Shown: piece by piece, positions 45,101 to 53,518 of the stretch
How the letters are laid out: every line of letters begins with the position of its first letter
How positions within the stretch are numbered: position 1 is the first letter of the stretch
From: an uncultured Muribaculaceae bacterium
GTDB lineage: Bacteria; Bacteroidota; Bacteroidia; Bacteroidales; Muribaculaceae
Direction: 5' to 3'
Assembly (NCBI GenBank): GCA_904501735.1
Contig: CAJGBY010000005.1
Location: 50,697 to 114,696, forward strand
Length of the DNA stretch: 64,000 nt
The notes under the pieces: model-generated
Seen by the model: only the letters and a program-made list of their open reading frames with translations
Database searches by the model: none
What the model was told of the DNA's origin: nothing
Position numbers and translations under genes: made by a program

Positions 45101-45302
45101 CAAGGCAACTAAGGGTCTTATCTCAAGAGCAAACATCTTTGTTTCAGGTAACGACTTGTTCACAATTACTAACTACGCAGGTATCAACCCTGTAGGTAAC
45201 TCTTCATCAGCTGCAGCTGGTGGTACTGGTGGTCTTGGCTTCGACTGCTGGGGTCTTCCTTCACCACGTACTTACACTTGCGGTTTGAGCGTAACATTCT
45301 AA
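42144..45302 (+). CDS. SusC/RagA family TonB-dependent outer-membrane transporter
   Basis: 1052 residues. Signal peptide (about 1-33), then a carboxypeptidase-D regulatory-like domain (GVVKDTNGEPLIGATVMVKG, 38-57, to about 115), TonB box region, plug domain with VVDGVPM and LKGAAAAALYGSDASNGAI, and a 22-strand barrel ending in a terminal Phe (GLSVTF). With the SusD-like lipoprotein it forms a lidded nutrient importer driven by TonB. Codons are strongly biased to GCT, GGT, AAC and TCT/TCA, with few TCG, unlike the flanking genes; this fits very high expression. No glycosidase or sensor lies next to it, so the ligand is unknown. Confidence 0.96.
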   Translation: MKKQCALFVALFLAFGNPLWSGSETTGFTAVAQTGKVSGVVKDTNGEPLIGATVMVKGTTNGVSTDVDGKFTIGNAAGKTLVVSYVGFKTKEVKAANAGNIVLESSSQSLDEVVVTAEFGLKRVARAVGSSVQNVKASDVIESGRTDFLTALQGKVSGMQVTSTSGAPGASNNVVLRSVTSLSGSNQPLYVVDGVPMNNETFNAGNSFAVADAVSVNSMDFSSRGSDFNPEDIESMTVLKGAAAAALYGSDASNGAIIITTRKGSKGRAKITYNNSFSWSQAYGWPEKQDKYLLGNYGAMNWYYTAQYGSLNNGRWKTYDNIAAVLQTGFSQRHNLSLEAGDDKKSFRASYSYTDQQGVVKTTDYGRNNISIAGQAQLTKWAKVDGSMQYSHTTNTKVGMGKSGPVYRAYTWPIVDDMRNYMAPDGLHMAYPTWYNDTDMLNPLYGLYKNKNFDVADHITASLGVSLNPLEGLMINGRFGWDYSASTYESGTHPYYRSNNQQYPTAVSKGGAYNIAKDNKDDKSMDLIARYDKEFNKKWNLGLQVGYHQMERANTRLSSYGAEFMVANFMSINNCDASTIVSKKADTKRRLQAISGRAELGYNNMAFVTLSMRNDWSSTLPKANNSYFYPAIEGSFVVTEIAPIREATSSWLDYVKVRASWAQVGKDAKPLAIDPELEAQSVTNQGYAYGYTGPNKALVPEMNTSAEVGIEFRAINNRLDGDFTYYWTTCDDQIVNGFRMSYATGFVLNNMNVGSFKTWGWEGRLGFDIIKTRDLTWNLGVTGSHTGSEVTYLPENLTEYYDAYTWLEGNLRSGTKVGAPITSLTGYGFERNDDGVVLIHPLKGLPIVDVSEWRVMGDREPELRYGITTRVSYKDFSLSAAFSGMLDATVVNITEHNMMNRGQSWESVEQREGKMKVFKGILKDGKENSDNPTWSTIVYNPAMTSTTYIGSDGSYTSMEPWVDKNVHFLRCQEARLNYSVPSAFLNKATKGLISRANIFVSGNDLFTITNYAGINPVGNSSSAAAGGTGGLGFDCWGLPSPRTYTCGLSVTF

Positions 45303-45317
45303 TGCCTCTAACTTAAA

Positions 45318-47261
45318 ATGAAGAAAACGATGAAAAAGAATTCAATATTATCAATTATCGGAGCTCTTGCCGTAGGCTTTGGAGCTACAAGCTGTGACGA
45401 CTATCTTGACGTTAACCACAATGTTGACGGTCCAGCATATGTTGATGCTTATCTATACCTACCACAGGTTTTCAATACATTCTTTAATGTATATGGCGAT
45501 GGTTTCTACACACAAGGTCTTACAAAAATGACTACTCACGGTGATAACTTCGCAAGCCACTATTATTCAAAGGCTAGCGATACAGGTGGTGGTATGTGGC
45601 GTATGACTTACTGGTCACACGGTATGAACCTTGAAAACATCATCAACCAATCAATTGAAGAAAAGGACTACCACCTTGCAGGTGCTGGTTTGATTCTTAA
45701 GGCTATTTCTTGGGACTACAGCTGTAAGTACAATGGTGAAATGCCTCTTAAGGATGCATTCGTACCAGGTTCTTTGAAGCACAACTATGACTACCAAGAA
45801 TACATCTTCATGCAAATTCGTGAATGGTGTAAGCAAGGTATCGCTTACCTAGAAATGGAAGACAACTCTCCACTTCGTCCTCAATTCGCTAACTACGACC
45901 AAATGTATGGTGGTGATGCTGAAAAGTGGAAGAAGTTTGGTTATGCTGTAATCGTTCGTAACCTTGTATCTTTGACTAAGAAGACTGACTTCAAGGAAAA
46001 GTACTATACTGAACTTATGGATGCTGCAAGCAAGTCATTTACTTCGGTAGCTGACGATGCTACAATCTATGTAGAAGGTGGTGGTGCAGATTCTCCAGAC
46101 TCAGCTTACAACAACTACTATGGTGTATATCGTGGCAACTTGACTGGTAAGCCAAATCAATATGCTATCGATATCATGACTGGTATGGTTCTTAAGGTTG
46201 ACGAAGAAAACAACCAATATGTTGAAATCACTGACACTACTCGTCTAAATGAAGTTGGTGTTTACAAGTATGAACTTGCTGAAAAGCAAATCATCACTGA
46301 CACATTGGTTAATGAAGTTGGTCACTGGGACCCACGCGTAGTTGCTAAGCTTGAAACAGTGAATGGTAACCATGTTGCTAACTTTGCTGAAATCGATTCT
46401 ATCAAGGCGTTCAAGTATAATAGCGGTCGCTATGGTGACGGTGCTTACTTCATGAGTGGTAGCGATTACTATGGTGCTACTACAGCTCGTAACGGTCAAG
46501 GTCGTTGGTTGTATCGCAACGATGCTCCTTACATCTTGACTACTTATGCAGAACTTATGTACAATGTTGCTGAAGCTGAATTTACAGTAGGTAACAAGAG
46601 CGCTGCATTCGAAGCTTGGAAGAAGGCTGTTGCTGCTGATATGGAATTTACTGCTAAGTATCTTGTAGCTGGTAGCACAAATGTAACTAACGAAAAGCTT
46701 GCTTCTGGTAAGTATGGTGATGTTACATTCCACGTAGGTGATAAGATCACTAAGGCTCAATTCGATGCTGCTGCTGCTGAATATCTTGCTGGTCCATACG
46801 TAGGTGCTCTTGCTGAAAGTGAATTCTCAATGTCACACATCATGATGCAAAAGTATGTTCACCTATTCCCTTGGGGTTCTCAAGAAGCTTGGGTTGACAT
46901 GCGTAAGAACCACTATGACCTTGCTTACGAAGGAAATGAATATGGTGTTCCTTCATTTGGCGACGGTTGGGATAAGGACAATATGTACAACAAGTATGAT
47001 TCAGACCCAACTAAGGTTTATAAGGGCTTCTATCTTCCATATTCTCAATTGTCAACTTCAAAGGTTAATGAAGATAACAATGGTTCTCCTTGCTACCGCG
47101 TTCGTCCTCGTTACAACTCTGAATACATGTGGAACTTGCCTTCATTGAAGCAATTGAAGCCAATCTCTGGTGATGCTAAAGACTACCACTGCTCAATGCC
47201 TTGGTTCTGCTACCCAGGTGACCAACCAGGTGCTCCAACTTATGATGAAGTTGAAGAATAA
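45318..47261 (+). CDS. SusD/RagB-like lipoprotein
   Basis: 647 residues with a lipoprotein signal (GFGATSC, Cys at about 26) followed by DDYLDVN, a typical SusD start. Helical TPR-like segments and the late Trp/Tyr-rich region (PYSQLSTSKVNEDNNGSPC) fit the SusD-like_2 type, somewhat longer than usual. It caps the SusC barrel and binds the ligand. There are two close possible starts (MKKTMKK); the first is used. It follows susC by 15 bp and shares its codon bias. Confidence 0.93.
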   Translation: MKKTMKKNSILSIIGALAVGFGATSCDDYLDVNHNVDGPAYVDAYLYLPQVFNTFFNVYGDGFYTQGLTKMTTHGDNFASHYYSKASDTGGGMWRMTYWSHGMNLENIINQSIEEKDYHLAGAGLILKAISWDYSCKYNGEMPLKDAFVPGSLKHNYDYQEYIFMQIREWCKQGIAYLEMEDNSPLRPQFANYDQMYGGDAEKWKKFGYAVIVRNLVSLTKKTDFKEKYYTELMDAASKSFTSVADDATIYVEGGGADSPDSAYNNYYGVYRGNLTGKPNQYAIDIMTGMVLKVDEENNQYVEITDTTRLNEVGVYKYELAEKQIITDTLVNEVGHWDPRVVAKLETVNGNHVANFAEIDSIKAFKYNSGRYGDGAYFMSGSDYYGATTARNGQGRWLYRNDAPYILTTYAELMYNVAEAEFTVGNKSAAFEAWKKAVAADMEFTAKYLVAGSTNVTNEKLASGKYGDVTFHVGDKITKAQFDAAAAEYLAGPYVGALAESEFSMSHIMMQKYVHLFPWGSQEAWVDMRKNHYDLAYEGNEYGVPSFGDGWDKDNMYNKYDSDPTKVYKGFYLPYSQLSTSKVNEDNNGSPCYRVRPRYNSEYMWNLPSLKQLKPISGDAKDYHCSMPWFCYPGDQPGAPTYDEVEE

Positions 47262-47294
47262 TTAATGTTTAACTAATTAAACAAAAAGACAATT

Positions 47295-48203
47295 ATGAAA
47301 TATATCAAATATTTAGTACTTGCTTTAATTGTTAGCTTCGTAGCTTCATCTTGTTCGCAAGACAAGCCAGAATTTAACTGGGAGGATGCTGACTATAGCA
47401 AGGCGTTTGTACAAGTGTACTATATGTCTTTGGTAACGAATTCGTCTGCCAATAACATTAAGTATATCACAATCAATGGTACTGAGTATTCATATGATCA
47501 CCAATCAATGATTACTCCTTACAACTTCTCACCTGCTTATGTTGTAGGTTCTTCTTACTCAACTGAACCAGGTAAGTGTACTATCAAGCTTGAAACTGAA
47601 AATGCTGATTCAGTGAGAACAGTTGTTTACGAAGGTACAACTGAAGTAGACCTTAAGGCTGGTGTCATTTCTCAAGTAATCGTATGGGAAAACAATGAAT
47701 ATGATGAGAATGGTCAATTGGTTAAGGCAGGTGCTGCTCCTCATGTACACGAATTCGGTGTTCCACCATTGTATAACGAAGTTGACTCAACAGGTAATGC
47801 TCGTTTCGCATCAGCTCGTTTGTATAACTACATGTTCGATGCTAAGGGCAAGCCAACTGAAGCTCGTTTGTTCTTCGATGTAAGAAGAAAGAGCAATGGT
47901 GAAATCTATGCTACTTATCCAGATGATGGTATTGGTCTTGCATTCGGTGAATCAACTGACTACTTCACTACTATCCTTTGGGAAGATCAAATCCTATCTA
48001 CAAACGGTTATATCTATGTTCGTCAAGATATCCGTGCCGTATGGCCTGTAGGTAGTGAACTTTACCCAGAAGGTAAGGAAGAAATCCTTCTTAAGAATGA
48101 CTACTGGTCATCTTACATGGGCCGTAGCTACCACTACTTCTACCATGGTGCTTACAACAAGGATGTCTTCAACAAGAAGCTAACTCGTTTCACAGCTAAG
48201 TAA
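47295..48203 (+). CDS. third lipoprotein of the susCD operon, ligand-binding type
   Basis: 302 residues with a lipoprotein signal (VSFVASSC, Cys at residue 20). The mature part is beta-rich: an N-terminal domain about 25-120 (KAFVQVYYMSLV, YITINGTEYSY) resembling the small Ig/DUF4397-like folds of accessory SusE/F-position lipoproteins, and a C-terminal domain with YIYVRQDIRAVWP. It is 33 bp after the SusD-like gene and before the operon terminator, so it is likely a surface partner of the importer. No family name is certain. Confidence 0.8.
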   Translation: MKYIKYLVLALIVSFVASSCSQDKPEFNWEDADYSKAFVQVYYMSLVTNSSANNIKYITINGTEYSYDHQSMITPYNFSPAYVVGSSYSTEPGKCTIKLETENADSVRTVVYEGTTEVDLKAGVISQVIVWENNEYDENGQLVKAGAAPHVHEFGVPPLYNEVDSTGNARFASARLYNYMFDAKGKPTEARLFFDVRRKSNGEIYATYPDDGIGLAFGESTDYFTTILWEDQILSTNGYIYVRQDIRAVWPVGSELYPEGKEEILLKNDYWSSYMGRSYHYFYHGAYNKDVFNKKLTRFTAK

Positions 48204-48230
48204 TCAAATTAATCCTTGATTATAATAATG

Positions 48231-48267
48231 GAGTGCTCACCCCGAAAAGGGTGGGCATTCTTTTTTT
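48231..48267 (+). terminator. terminator of the susCD-like operon
   Basis: GAGTGCTCACCC (48231-48242) with 48249-48260, 12 bp with two G-T pairs, 6-nt loop, then seven T. Confidence 0.88.
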
Positions 48268-48269
48268 AT

Positions 48270-48466
48270 GTTTGTTCCCCGAGTGGGAGGGGAGTGAGGA
48301 GGGTGGTGCACCCATGAATCACTACGCTCATCGCGGGGTTTCGATTGTGTGACCTCTTCGAGGTCGAGGGGAGTAATGCTTATCGGCATTTGGCTCTGAG
48401 GTTTTTTGGAGTGTTCTTTTTTTGAGGTTTTTTTGGTGTAAATGTGGGATTTATGATGAAAATTTA
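48270..48466. repeat. G-rich repeat-like intergenic segment
   Basis: About 120 bp (48278-48400) are far more G-rich than the surrounding spacers and include the hairpin GACCTC-TTC-GAGGTC (48351-48365) and the palindrome GGTGCACC (48305-48312). There is no supportable gene. The look is that of a degenerate dispersed intergenic repeat; only one copy is in the window, so this cannot be shown here. Confidence 0.4.
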
Positions 48467-48474
48467 TATCTTTG
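48467..48474 (+). promoter_or_regulatory. -7 box of the Na/Pi symporter operon
   Basis: TATCTTTG, about 98 bp before the start codon; no TTTG at the expected spacing. Confidence 0.5.
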
Positions 48475-48571
48475 TGGTGTAATTGGCAAAATGGGCGAAA
48501 AAGGCGCTGTTTTTGTCGATTTTGGGCTGTAAAATTTTAGAATCTAATAAATAACAAATTCTTAGATAGAT

Positions 48572-50326
48572 ATGAATTATTCATTTCTTGATTTTCTTAC
48601 CCTAATCGGTGGTGTGGGCTTGTTCCTTTATGGAATGAAGGTGATGAGCGAAGGATTGCAAAAAATTGCAGGCGATAGAATGCGCAGTGTGTTGTCGGCA
48701 ATGACTCGTAACCGCTTTATGGGCGTGTTGACAGGTATAGTAATTACTGTGCTAATGCAATCGTCATCGGCATCTACAGTGATGGTGGTGAGTTTCGTGA
48801 ACGCTGGCTTGATGTCGCTTGCGCAATCGGTAGGTGTGATATTTGGTGCGAATGTGGGTACAACATTTACATCGTGGATTATTGCCGTGTTGGGTGTAAA
48901 GGTCGATATATCGGCATTTGTGATGCCAATTGTGGCTATTTCAATACCATTGATGTTCTCAAGTAAGAGCCGTTATAAGTCGCTGAGCGAGTTTATGATA
49001 GGTTTCGCGTTATTGTTTATGGGTTTAGGCCTGATAAACGATAATGTGCCTGATCTAAGCCCTGAACAACTTGAATTCTTGGCTGGCTATTCGTCAATGG
49101 GCTTCTTGTCGGTGTTGTTGTTTGTGTTTGTGGGTACTGCAATCACAATGGTGATTCAATCGTCGGCAGCTACATTTGCTATCGTGATGGTGATGGCTGT
49201 GAAGGGCTGGATTCCATTTGAAATGGCTTGTGCAATCGTGCTTGGTTCAAACATTGGTACAACAATCACTCCAATTCTTGCATCGTTTGGCGCTAACCTT
49301 ACAGCAAAGAAGGCTGCGTTGGCGCACTTTATGTTCAACTTCTTCGGTTCGATTTGGACAGTGATATTTTACTATCCATTCTGCGCACTAATCGTGTGGA
49401 TTACAAAGGGATTGGGACAAGGTGACCCAACACTTCCAATGGCAGAATTTGCTAATCCAGAACAATATGGCGTGGCAGTGTCGTTCGGTATGTCAATTTT
49501 CCACACAGTGTTCAATATGATCAACTTGTGTGTCATGATATGGATTCCTGGTGTGTATGTGAAGGTTTGTAACACTCTTATCCGTTCAAAGAAGAATGAA
49601 GAAGAAGATTTCCAATTGAAATTCATCAGCCGTGGTTTGCTACACGCATCTGAACTAAATATTATGCAAGCACAACGCGAATCGGTGGTGTATGCTGAAC
49701 GCGTGAAGCGCATGATAGGCATGGCGCAAACTCTTGTTCACACAAAGAATGGTACTGAAGAGTTCAATAAGCTATATACTCGCATCGAGAAGTATGAAGA
49801 CATCTCGGACCGTATGGAAATCGAAATTGCTAACTACTTGAACAAGGTGATGGATAGCCGTTTGAGCTACGAAGGAAAGTTGCGCGTATCGGGCATCTTG
49901 AACATCGTGAGCGAAATAGAGAGCGTTGCCGACAGCTGCTTCAATGTGGCTAAGACTCTTGTGCGCAAGGAAGAAGCTCATGCTCACTTCACTGAAGGTA
50001 TCTACAAGAACATCGACATTATGTTCAAGTATGTGGAAGAAGCGATGGAAAACATGATTGAAGTGCTTAAGGATGTGGAAAATGTACATGAAAGTGTGAT
50101 CATGCGCAGCTACAACAAGGAACACGAAATCAACAATTATCGCAACCTTCTACGCACTGAAAACCTTGAAAGCATCAACCAAAAGGAATACAACTATCAA
50201 AGTGGTATCTTCTACATGGATATCGTGAGCGAAGCTGAAAAGGTGGGCGACTACATCGTGAATGTGGTGGAAGCAGTGGAGCACATGGTGACAGGTAGTG
50301 TTGAAGCTAAGAAAGAAAACGAGTAA
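48572..50326 (+). CDS. Na/Pi cotransporter family protein with PhoU-like tail
   Basis: 584 residues. The two inverted transport repeats each hold the QSS motif of the NptA/SLC34 family (LMQSSSASTVMVVSF, about 66-80, and IQSSAATFAIVMV, about 196-208). Around nine hydrophobic segments lie in residues 8-330. The C-terminal part (about 350-575) is helical and charged like PhoU, which is common in the bacterial branch. It should couple Na+ to phosphate uptake. Rubrerythrin follows 23 bp later. Confidence 0.94.
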   Translation: MNYSFLDFLTLIGGVGLFLYGMKVMSEGLQKIAGDRMRSVLSAMTRNRFMGVLTGIVITVLMQSSSASTVMVVSFVNAGLMSLAQSVGVIFGANVGTTFTSWIIAVLGVKVDISAFVMPIVAISIPLMFSSKSRYKSLSEFMIGFALLFMGLGLINDNVPDLSPEQLEFLAGYSSMGFLSVLLFVFVGTAITMVIQSSAATFAIVMVMAVKGWIPFEMACAIVLGSNIGTTITPILASFGANLTAKKAALAHFMFNFFGSIWTVIFYYPFCALIVWITKGLGQGDPTLPMAEFANPEQYGVAVSFGMSIFHTVFNMINLCVMIWIPGVYVKVCNTLIRSKKNEEEDFQLKFISRGLLHASELNIMQAQRESVVYAERVKRMIGMAQTLVHTKNGTEEFNKLYTRIEKYEDISDRMEIEIANYLNKVMDSRLSYEGKLRVSGILNIVSEIESVADSCFNVAKTLVRKEEAHAHFTEGIYKNIDIMFKYVEEAMENMIEVLKDVENVHESVIMRSYNKEHEINNYRNLLRTENLESINQKEYNYQSGIFYMDIVSEAEKVGDYIVNVVEAVEHMVTGSVEAKKENE

Positions 50327-50349
50327 TCATATATAAAAATAAAACTATT

Positions 50350-50892
50350 ATGGCTGAACTAAAAGGAACAAAGACTGAAAAGAACTTGCAAATCGCATTT
50401 GCAGGGGAATCACAAGCACATACAAAATATCTTTACTATGCATCAAAGGCTAAAAAGGATGGTTATGTGCAAATAGCTCAACTATTTGAAGAAACTGCGT
50501 TGAACGAAAAGGAACACGCAAAGCTATGGTTTAAACATCTACACGGCGGTAAGGTGCCAGCTACAACAACTAACCTAGCTGACGCTGCAAATGGCGAAAA
50601 CTATGAGTGGACCGATATGTATGCACAATTTGCAAAGGAAGCTCGCGAAGAAGGTTTCGAAGAAATCGCAGCTCAAATGGAAGGCGTGGCAGCTATCGAA
50701 AAGCTACACGAAGAACGCTACCGCAAATTGTTGAAGAACATCGAAGACGAAGTGGTGTTCTCTCGCGACGGTGATTGCATTTGGCAATGTTTGAACTGTG
50801 GTCATGTGGTAATAGGCAAGAAAGCTCCTGAAACATGCCCAGTGTGCGACCACGCTCAATCTTACTTCGCTCTTCGTGCTGAAAACTATTAA
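50350..50892 (+). CDS. rbr: rubrerythrin
   Basis: 180 residues. The N-terminal four-helix diiron domain has its Glu and ExxH ligands (FAGESQAHTKYLYY, ETALNEKEHAKLW, EGVAAIEKLHEERY), and the C-terminal rubredoxin domain has both CxxC pairs (CLNCGH and CPVCDH). It reduces hydrogen peroxide in anaerobes, using electrons passed through the rubredoxin iron. Located 23 bp behind the symporter and probably cotranscribed. Confidence 0.97.
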   Translation: MAELKGTKTEKNLQIAFAGESQAHTKYLYYASKAKKDGYVQIAQLFEETALNEKEHAKLWFKHLHGGKVPATTTNLADAANGENYEWTDMYAQFAKEAREEGFEEIAAQMEGVAAIEKLHEERYRKLLKNIEDEVVFSRDGDCIWQCLNCGHVVIGKKAPETCPVCDHAQSYFALRAENY

Positions 50893-50920
50893 TTAGCTTA
50901 ATAGATAGTACATAAATAAC

Positions 50921-50952
50921 GAAAAGCACTCCAAGTAAGGGGTGCTTTTCTT
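50921..50952. terminator. terminator after rubrerythrin
   Basis: GAAAAGCACTCC (50921-50932) with 50939-50950, 12 bp with one G-T pair, 6-nt loop. The built-in A and T runs make it usable in both directions, also for nadK. Confidence 0.75.
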
Positions 50953-50994
50953 ATGTGTAGTAATAAAATTGAACTTAGTGCTATCGAATGTGGT

Positions 50995-51858
50995 TTACAC
51001 GCCCCAATTCAACTTGCTACGCAAGGTGTGAATGAACGAGTGGCGAAGCGATTGCACCACCTTGATGGTGTGAGGCGCTTTGCGAATGATGATAGGTGTG
51101 TCGATAGGTAGCGAGTTGGAACGCCCATCGATGCTCACATTATACATTTCGGCACGCGAAATAGCCTTGATGCCAATGACTGCGTCGTCGCGCATCACCA
51201 GCGGACGCATAGTGAGCGAGTGAGGCGAAATAGGCGAAATGACGATGTTTTGCGAATTAGGGTCGAGAATAGGTCCACCGACACTCAGATTGTAGGCAGT
51301 AGAGCCTGTGGGAGTGGAAATGATGAGTCCATCGCCCTTGTAGGTGGTGAGATAGGCGTCGTCGACCGATGTTTCGACTGAAATAATGGAAGAAGTGTCC
51401 TGACGCAATATAGCCACCTCGTTGAGCGCGAAAGGCTCGCTGATGGGGTGCTTTTCGTCGAGCGAAACCACCTCGATGAGGTTGCGGCACTCGATTTTGT
51501 AGCGATTGTTCATTATGTCGTCGATGACAATCTCGGCATCGTCCATCTTGGCGTCGGTTAGGTAGCCCAAATGTCCGGTGTTGATGCCCAAGATAGGGAT
51601 GTTCTTGTCGGAAACGCGTTTGGCAGTGCGAAGGAAAGTGCCGTCGCCCCCAAGACTGATAGCAAGATCGGCCGAAAAATTGTCGTCGGTGATGATGCTA
51701 TTAGGAATAGGAGGATTGTCAACCATTCGGCACAAATAGTTGTAAAATTTCTCGTGAATGTCAACAGCAGCATTGTGCTTGGCTAAAGTTTCGAACAATA
51801 GCTTGATGCCATCGATGAATCGATCTTGGTGAACACTGCCAAAAACCGCTATTCGCAT
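50995..51858 (-). CDS. nadK: NAD kinase
   Basis: 287 residues. The GGDGTFL motif with the catalytic Asp (about residue 72), NTGHLGYL, and the conserved TPTGSTAYNLSVGGP block are all present. It phosphorylates NAD to NADP with ATP. It is divergent from pdxJ; a minus-strand -7 box TATATTTG (complement of 51937-51944) lies about 80 bp upstream. Confidence 0.97.
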   Translation of the reverse strand: MRIAVFGSVHQDRFIDGIKLLFETLAKHNAAVDIHEKFYNYLCRMVDNPPIPNSIITDDNFSADLAISLGGDGTFLRTAKRVSDKNIPILGINTGHLGYLTDAKMDDAEIVIDDIMNNRYKIECRNLIEVVSLDEKHPISEPFALNEVAILRQDTSSIISVETSVDDAYLTTYKGDGLIISTPTGSTAYNLSVGGPILDPNSQNIVISPISPHSLTMRPLVMRDDAVIGIKAISRAEMYNVSIDGRSNSLPIDTPIIIRKAPHTIKVVQSLRHSFIHTLRSKLNWGV

Positions 51859-51910
51859 AGTGAAATGAGTTAAATAGTAAAAAAATTTTCTTAGAATAAT
51901 ATATTCATAT

Positions 51911-51918
51911 TATTTTTG
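51911..51918 (+). promoter_or_regulatory. -7 box of the pdxJ-exbB-exbD-tonB operon
   Basis: TATTTTTG; at the -33 distance only TTTC is found. Confidence 0.4.
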
Positions 51919-52007
51919 CAAAATAATTAGTTGTGACAAATATACGAATTATTTGTTAAACTTGATATATAGTTGGCTTTAGACATAAAAAAACAGTAAA
52001 TTTTCAA

Positions 52008-52721
52008 ATGACAAATTTAAGTGTAAATATCAATAAGGTTGCCACATTGCGCAATGCTCGTGGCGGAAATCTTCCAAATGTAGAGAATGTGGCAATAGAT
52101 TGTGAACGATTTGGTGCCCAAGGAATCACTGTTCACCCTCGTCCCGATGAACGACACATTCGCTACAGCGATGTGTTCCAATTGCGTCCATTGGTGAAGA
52201 CCGAATTCAATATAGAAGGCTATCCAAGCGAAGCATTCCTTGAACTTGTGCTTCTTGCCAAGCCAGAACAAGTAACACTCGTTCCTGATGCGCCAGATGT
52301 GCTTACATCGTCGGCAGGATGGGATGTAGCGCCAAATATGGAGTTCCTTACTGAAGTGGTGGATCGCTTGAAGGAGGCCGGAATACGCACAAGTATCTTT
52401 GTGGGCACTGATGTGGAAAATATTAAGTTGGCTGCACGCACAGGAGCCGACCGCATCGAGTTGTACACAGGTCCTTACGCCGAAGAATTCGAAAAAGACC
52501 CAGCAGCAGCCGTAGCACCTTATGTAATCGCAGCCGATGCAGCACATCGCGAAGGTTTGGGCGTGAATGCAGGCCACGATTTGAACTTGAAGAACTTGAA
52601 ATATTTCCGCGAAAATGTGAAATATCTTAATGAAGTGTCGATAGGTCATTCGCTTATTGCCGACGCTTTGTATATGGGACTTGAAGCCACTATCAAGGCT
52701 TACAAGGCTTGCTTGAAATAA
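52008..52721 (+). CDS. pdxJ: pyridoxine 5'-phosphate synthase PdxJ
   Basis: 237 residues, normal length. It joins 1-deoxyxylulose 5-phosphate and amino-acetone phosphate into pyridoxine 5'-phosphate. Visible landmarks are LSVNINKVATLRNARGG, the phosphate loop HPRPDERHIR, and GHDLNLKNL with VSIGHSLIADALYMG near the C terminus. The TIM-barrel order is intact. It heads the run to the TonB energy module, an arrangement I recall as common in Bacteroidales. Confidence 0.97.
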   Translation: MTNLSVNINKVATLRNARGGNLPNVENVAIDCERFGAQGITVHPRPDERHIRYSDVFQLRPLVKTEFNIEGYPSEAFLELVLLAKPEQVTLVPDAPDVLTSSAGWDVAPNMEFLTEVVDRLKEAGIRTSIFVGTDVENIKLAARTGADRIELYTGPYAEEFEKDPAAAVAPYVIAADAAHREGLGVNAGHDLNLKNLKYFRENVKYLNEVSIGHSLIADALYMGLEATIKAYKACLK

Positions 52722-52748
52722 GAATAACACACCCCGAAATCGATTGAT

Positions 52749-53483
52749 ATGAATATCTTGACAAATATCTTGGCATCTATAATGCCCGAAGGAGATAGCT
52801 TGGCGATGGTAACCGATTCGTTGGCTACTGCCGCAGTTGCTGAAACACCAGTAGTGGAAGCCGAACTCTCAATGTGGGAGCTATGCTTGAAAGGTGGTAT
52901 CATCATGATTCCACTATTGATATTATCGGTGATAAGTATCTACATCCTTGTGGAACGCTTTATTGCAATTCGCAAAGCAGCACAAGAGGATAAGACTTTC
53001 ATGAAGCGCATCAAGGACTATATCCACGACGGCGAGATAGAAAGTGCAATGAATCTGTGCAAAAAGACTAATACCCCTTACTCACGCCTTATCTTGAAGG
53101 GTATCACACGCATTGGTCGCCCAATGAACGATGTGCTTGTGGCTATCGAGAATGTGGGTAACCTTGAAATTGCTGAACTCGAAAAAGGCTTCACTTGGCT
53201 TGCAACAACAGCTGCAGGTGCACCTATGCTCGGTTTCTTAGGAACAGTGACAGGTATGGTGCAAGCATTCTTCGCTATGGCAAGCGCAGGTAGCAATGCC
53301 AATGTAACAGTGCTTGCAAGTGGTATCTACGAGGCACTTGTAACCACAGTAGCAGGTTTGTTTGTGGGTATCATAGCTCTATTTGCCTACAACTATCTTG
53401 TGGCAATGGTGAACAAGGTTATGAAGCAACTCGAAGCAAAAACAATGGAATTCTTGGACTTGCTCAATGAGCCAGCTCAATAA
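52749..53483 (+). CDS. exbB: MotA/TolQ/ExbB proton channel protein
   Basis: 244 residues with three transmembrane helices (about 47-68, 140-165 and 185-212). The conserved TolQ/ExbB core is visible as TTAAGAPMLGFLGTVTGM, with the pore-lining Thr and Gly pattern, and YEALVTTVAGL in the third helix. With ExbD it forms the proton-driven motor that powers TonB. It lies 27 bp after pdxJ and 35 bp before exbD. Confidence 0.93.
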   Translation: MNILTNILASIMPEGDSLAMVTDSLATAAVAETPVVEAELSMWELCLKGGIIMIPLLILSVISIYILVERFIAIRKAAQEDKTFMKRIKDYIHDGEIESAMNLCKKTNTPYSRLILKGITRIGRPMNDVLVAIENVGNLEIAELEKGFTWLATTAAGAPMLGFLGTVTGMVQAFFAMASAGSNANVTVLASGIYEALVTTVAGLFVGIIALFAYNYLVAMVNKVMKQLEAKTMEFLDLLNEPAQ

Positions 53484-53518
53484 ATTGTAGCTAAAACGAA
53501 TAAAAAACTGACTGCGAA

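Noticed and set aside
52017..52730. 237-codon minus-strand frame covering pdxJ
   Set aside because: It mirrors pdxJ almost exactly and its product is Cys/His/Ile-rich nonsense; PdxJ motifs on the plus strand are clear.
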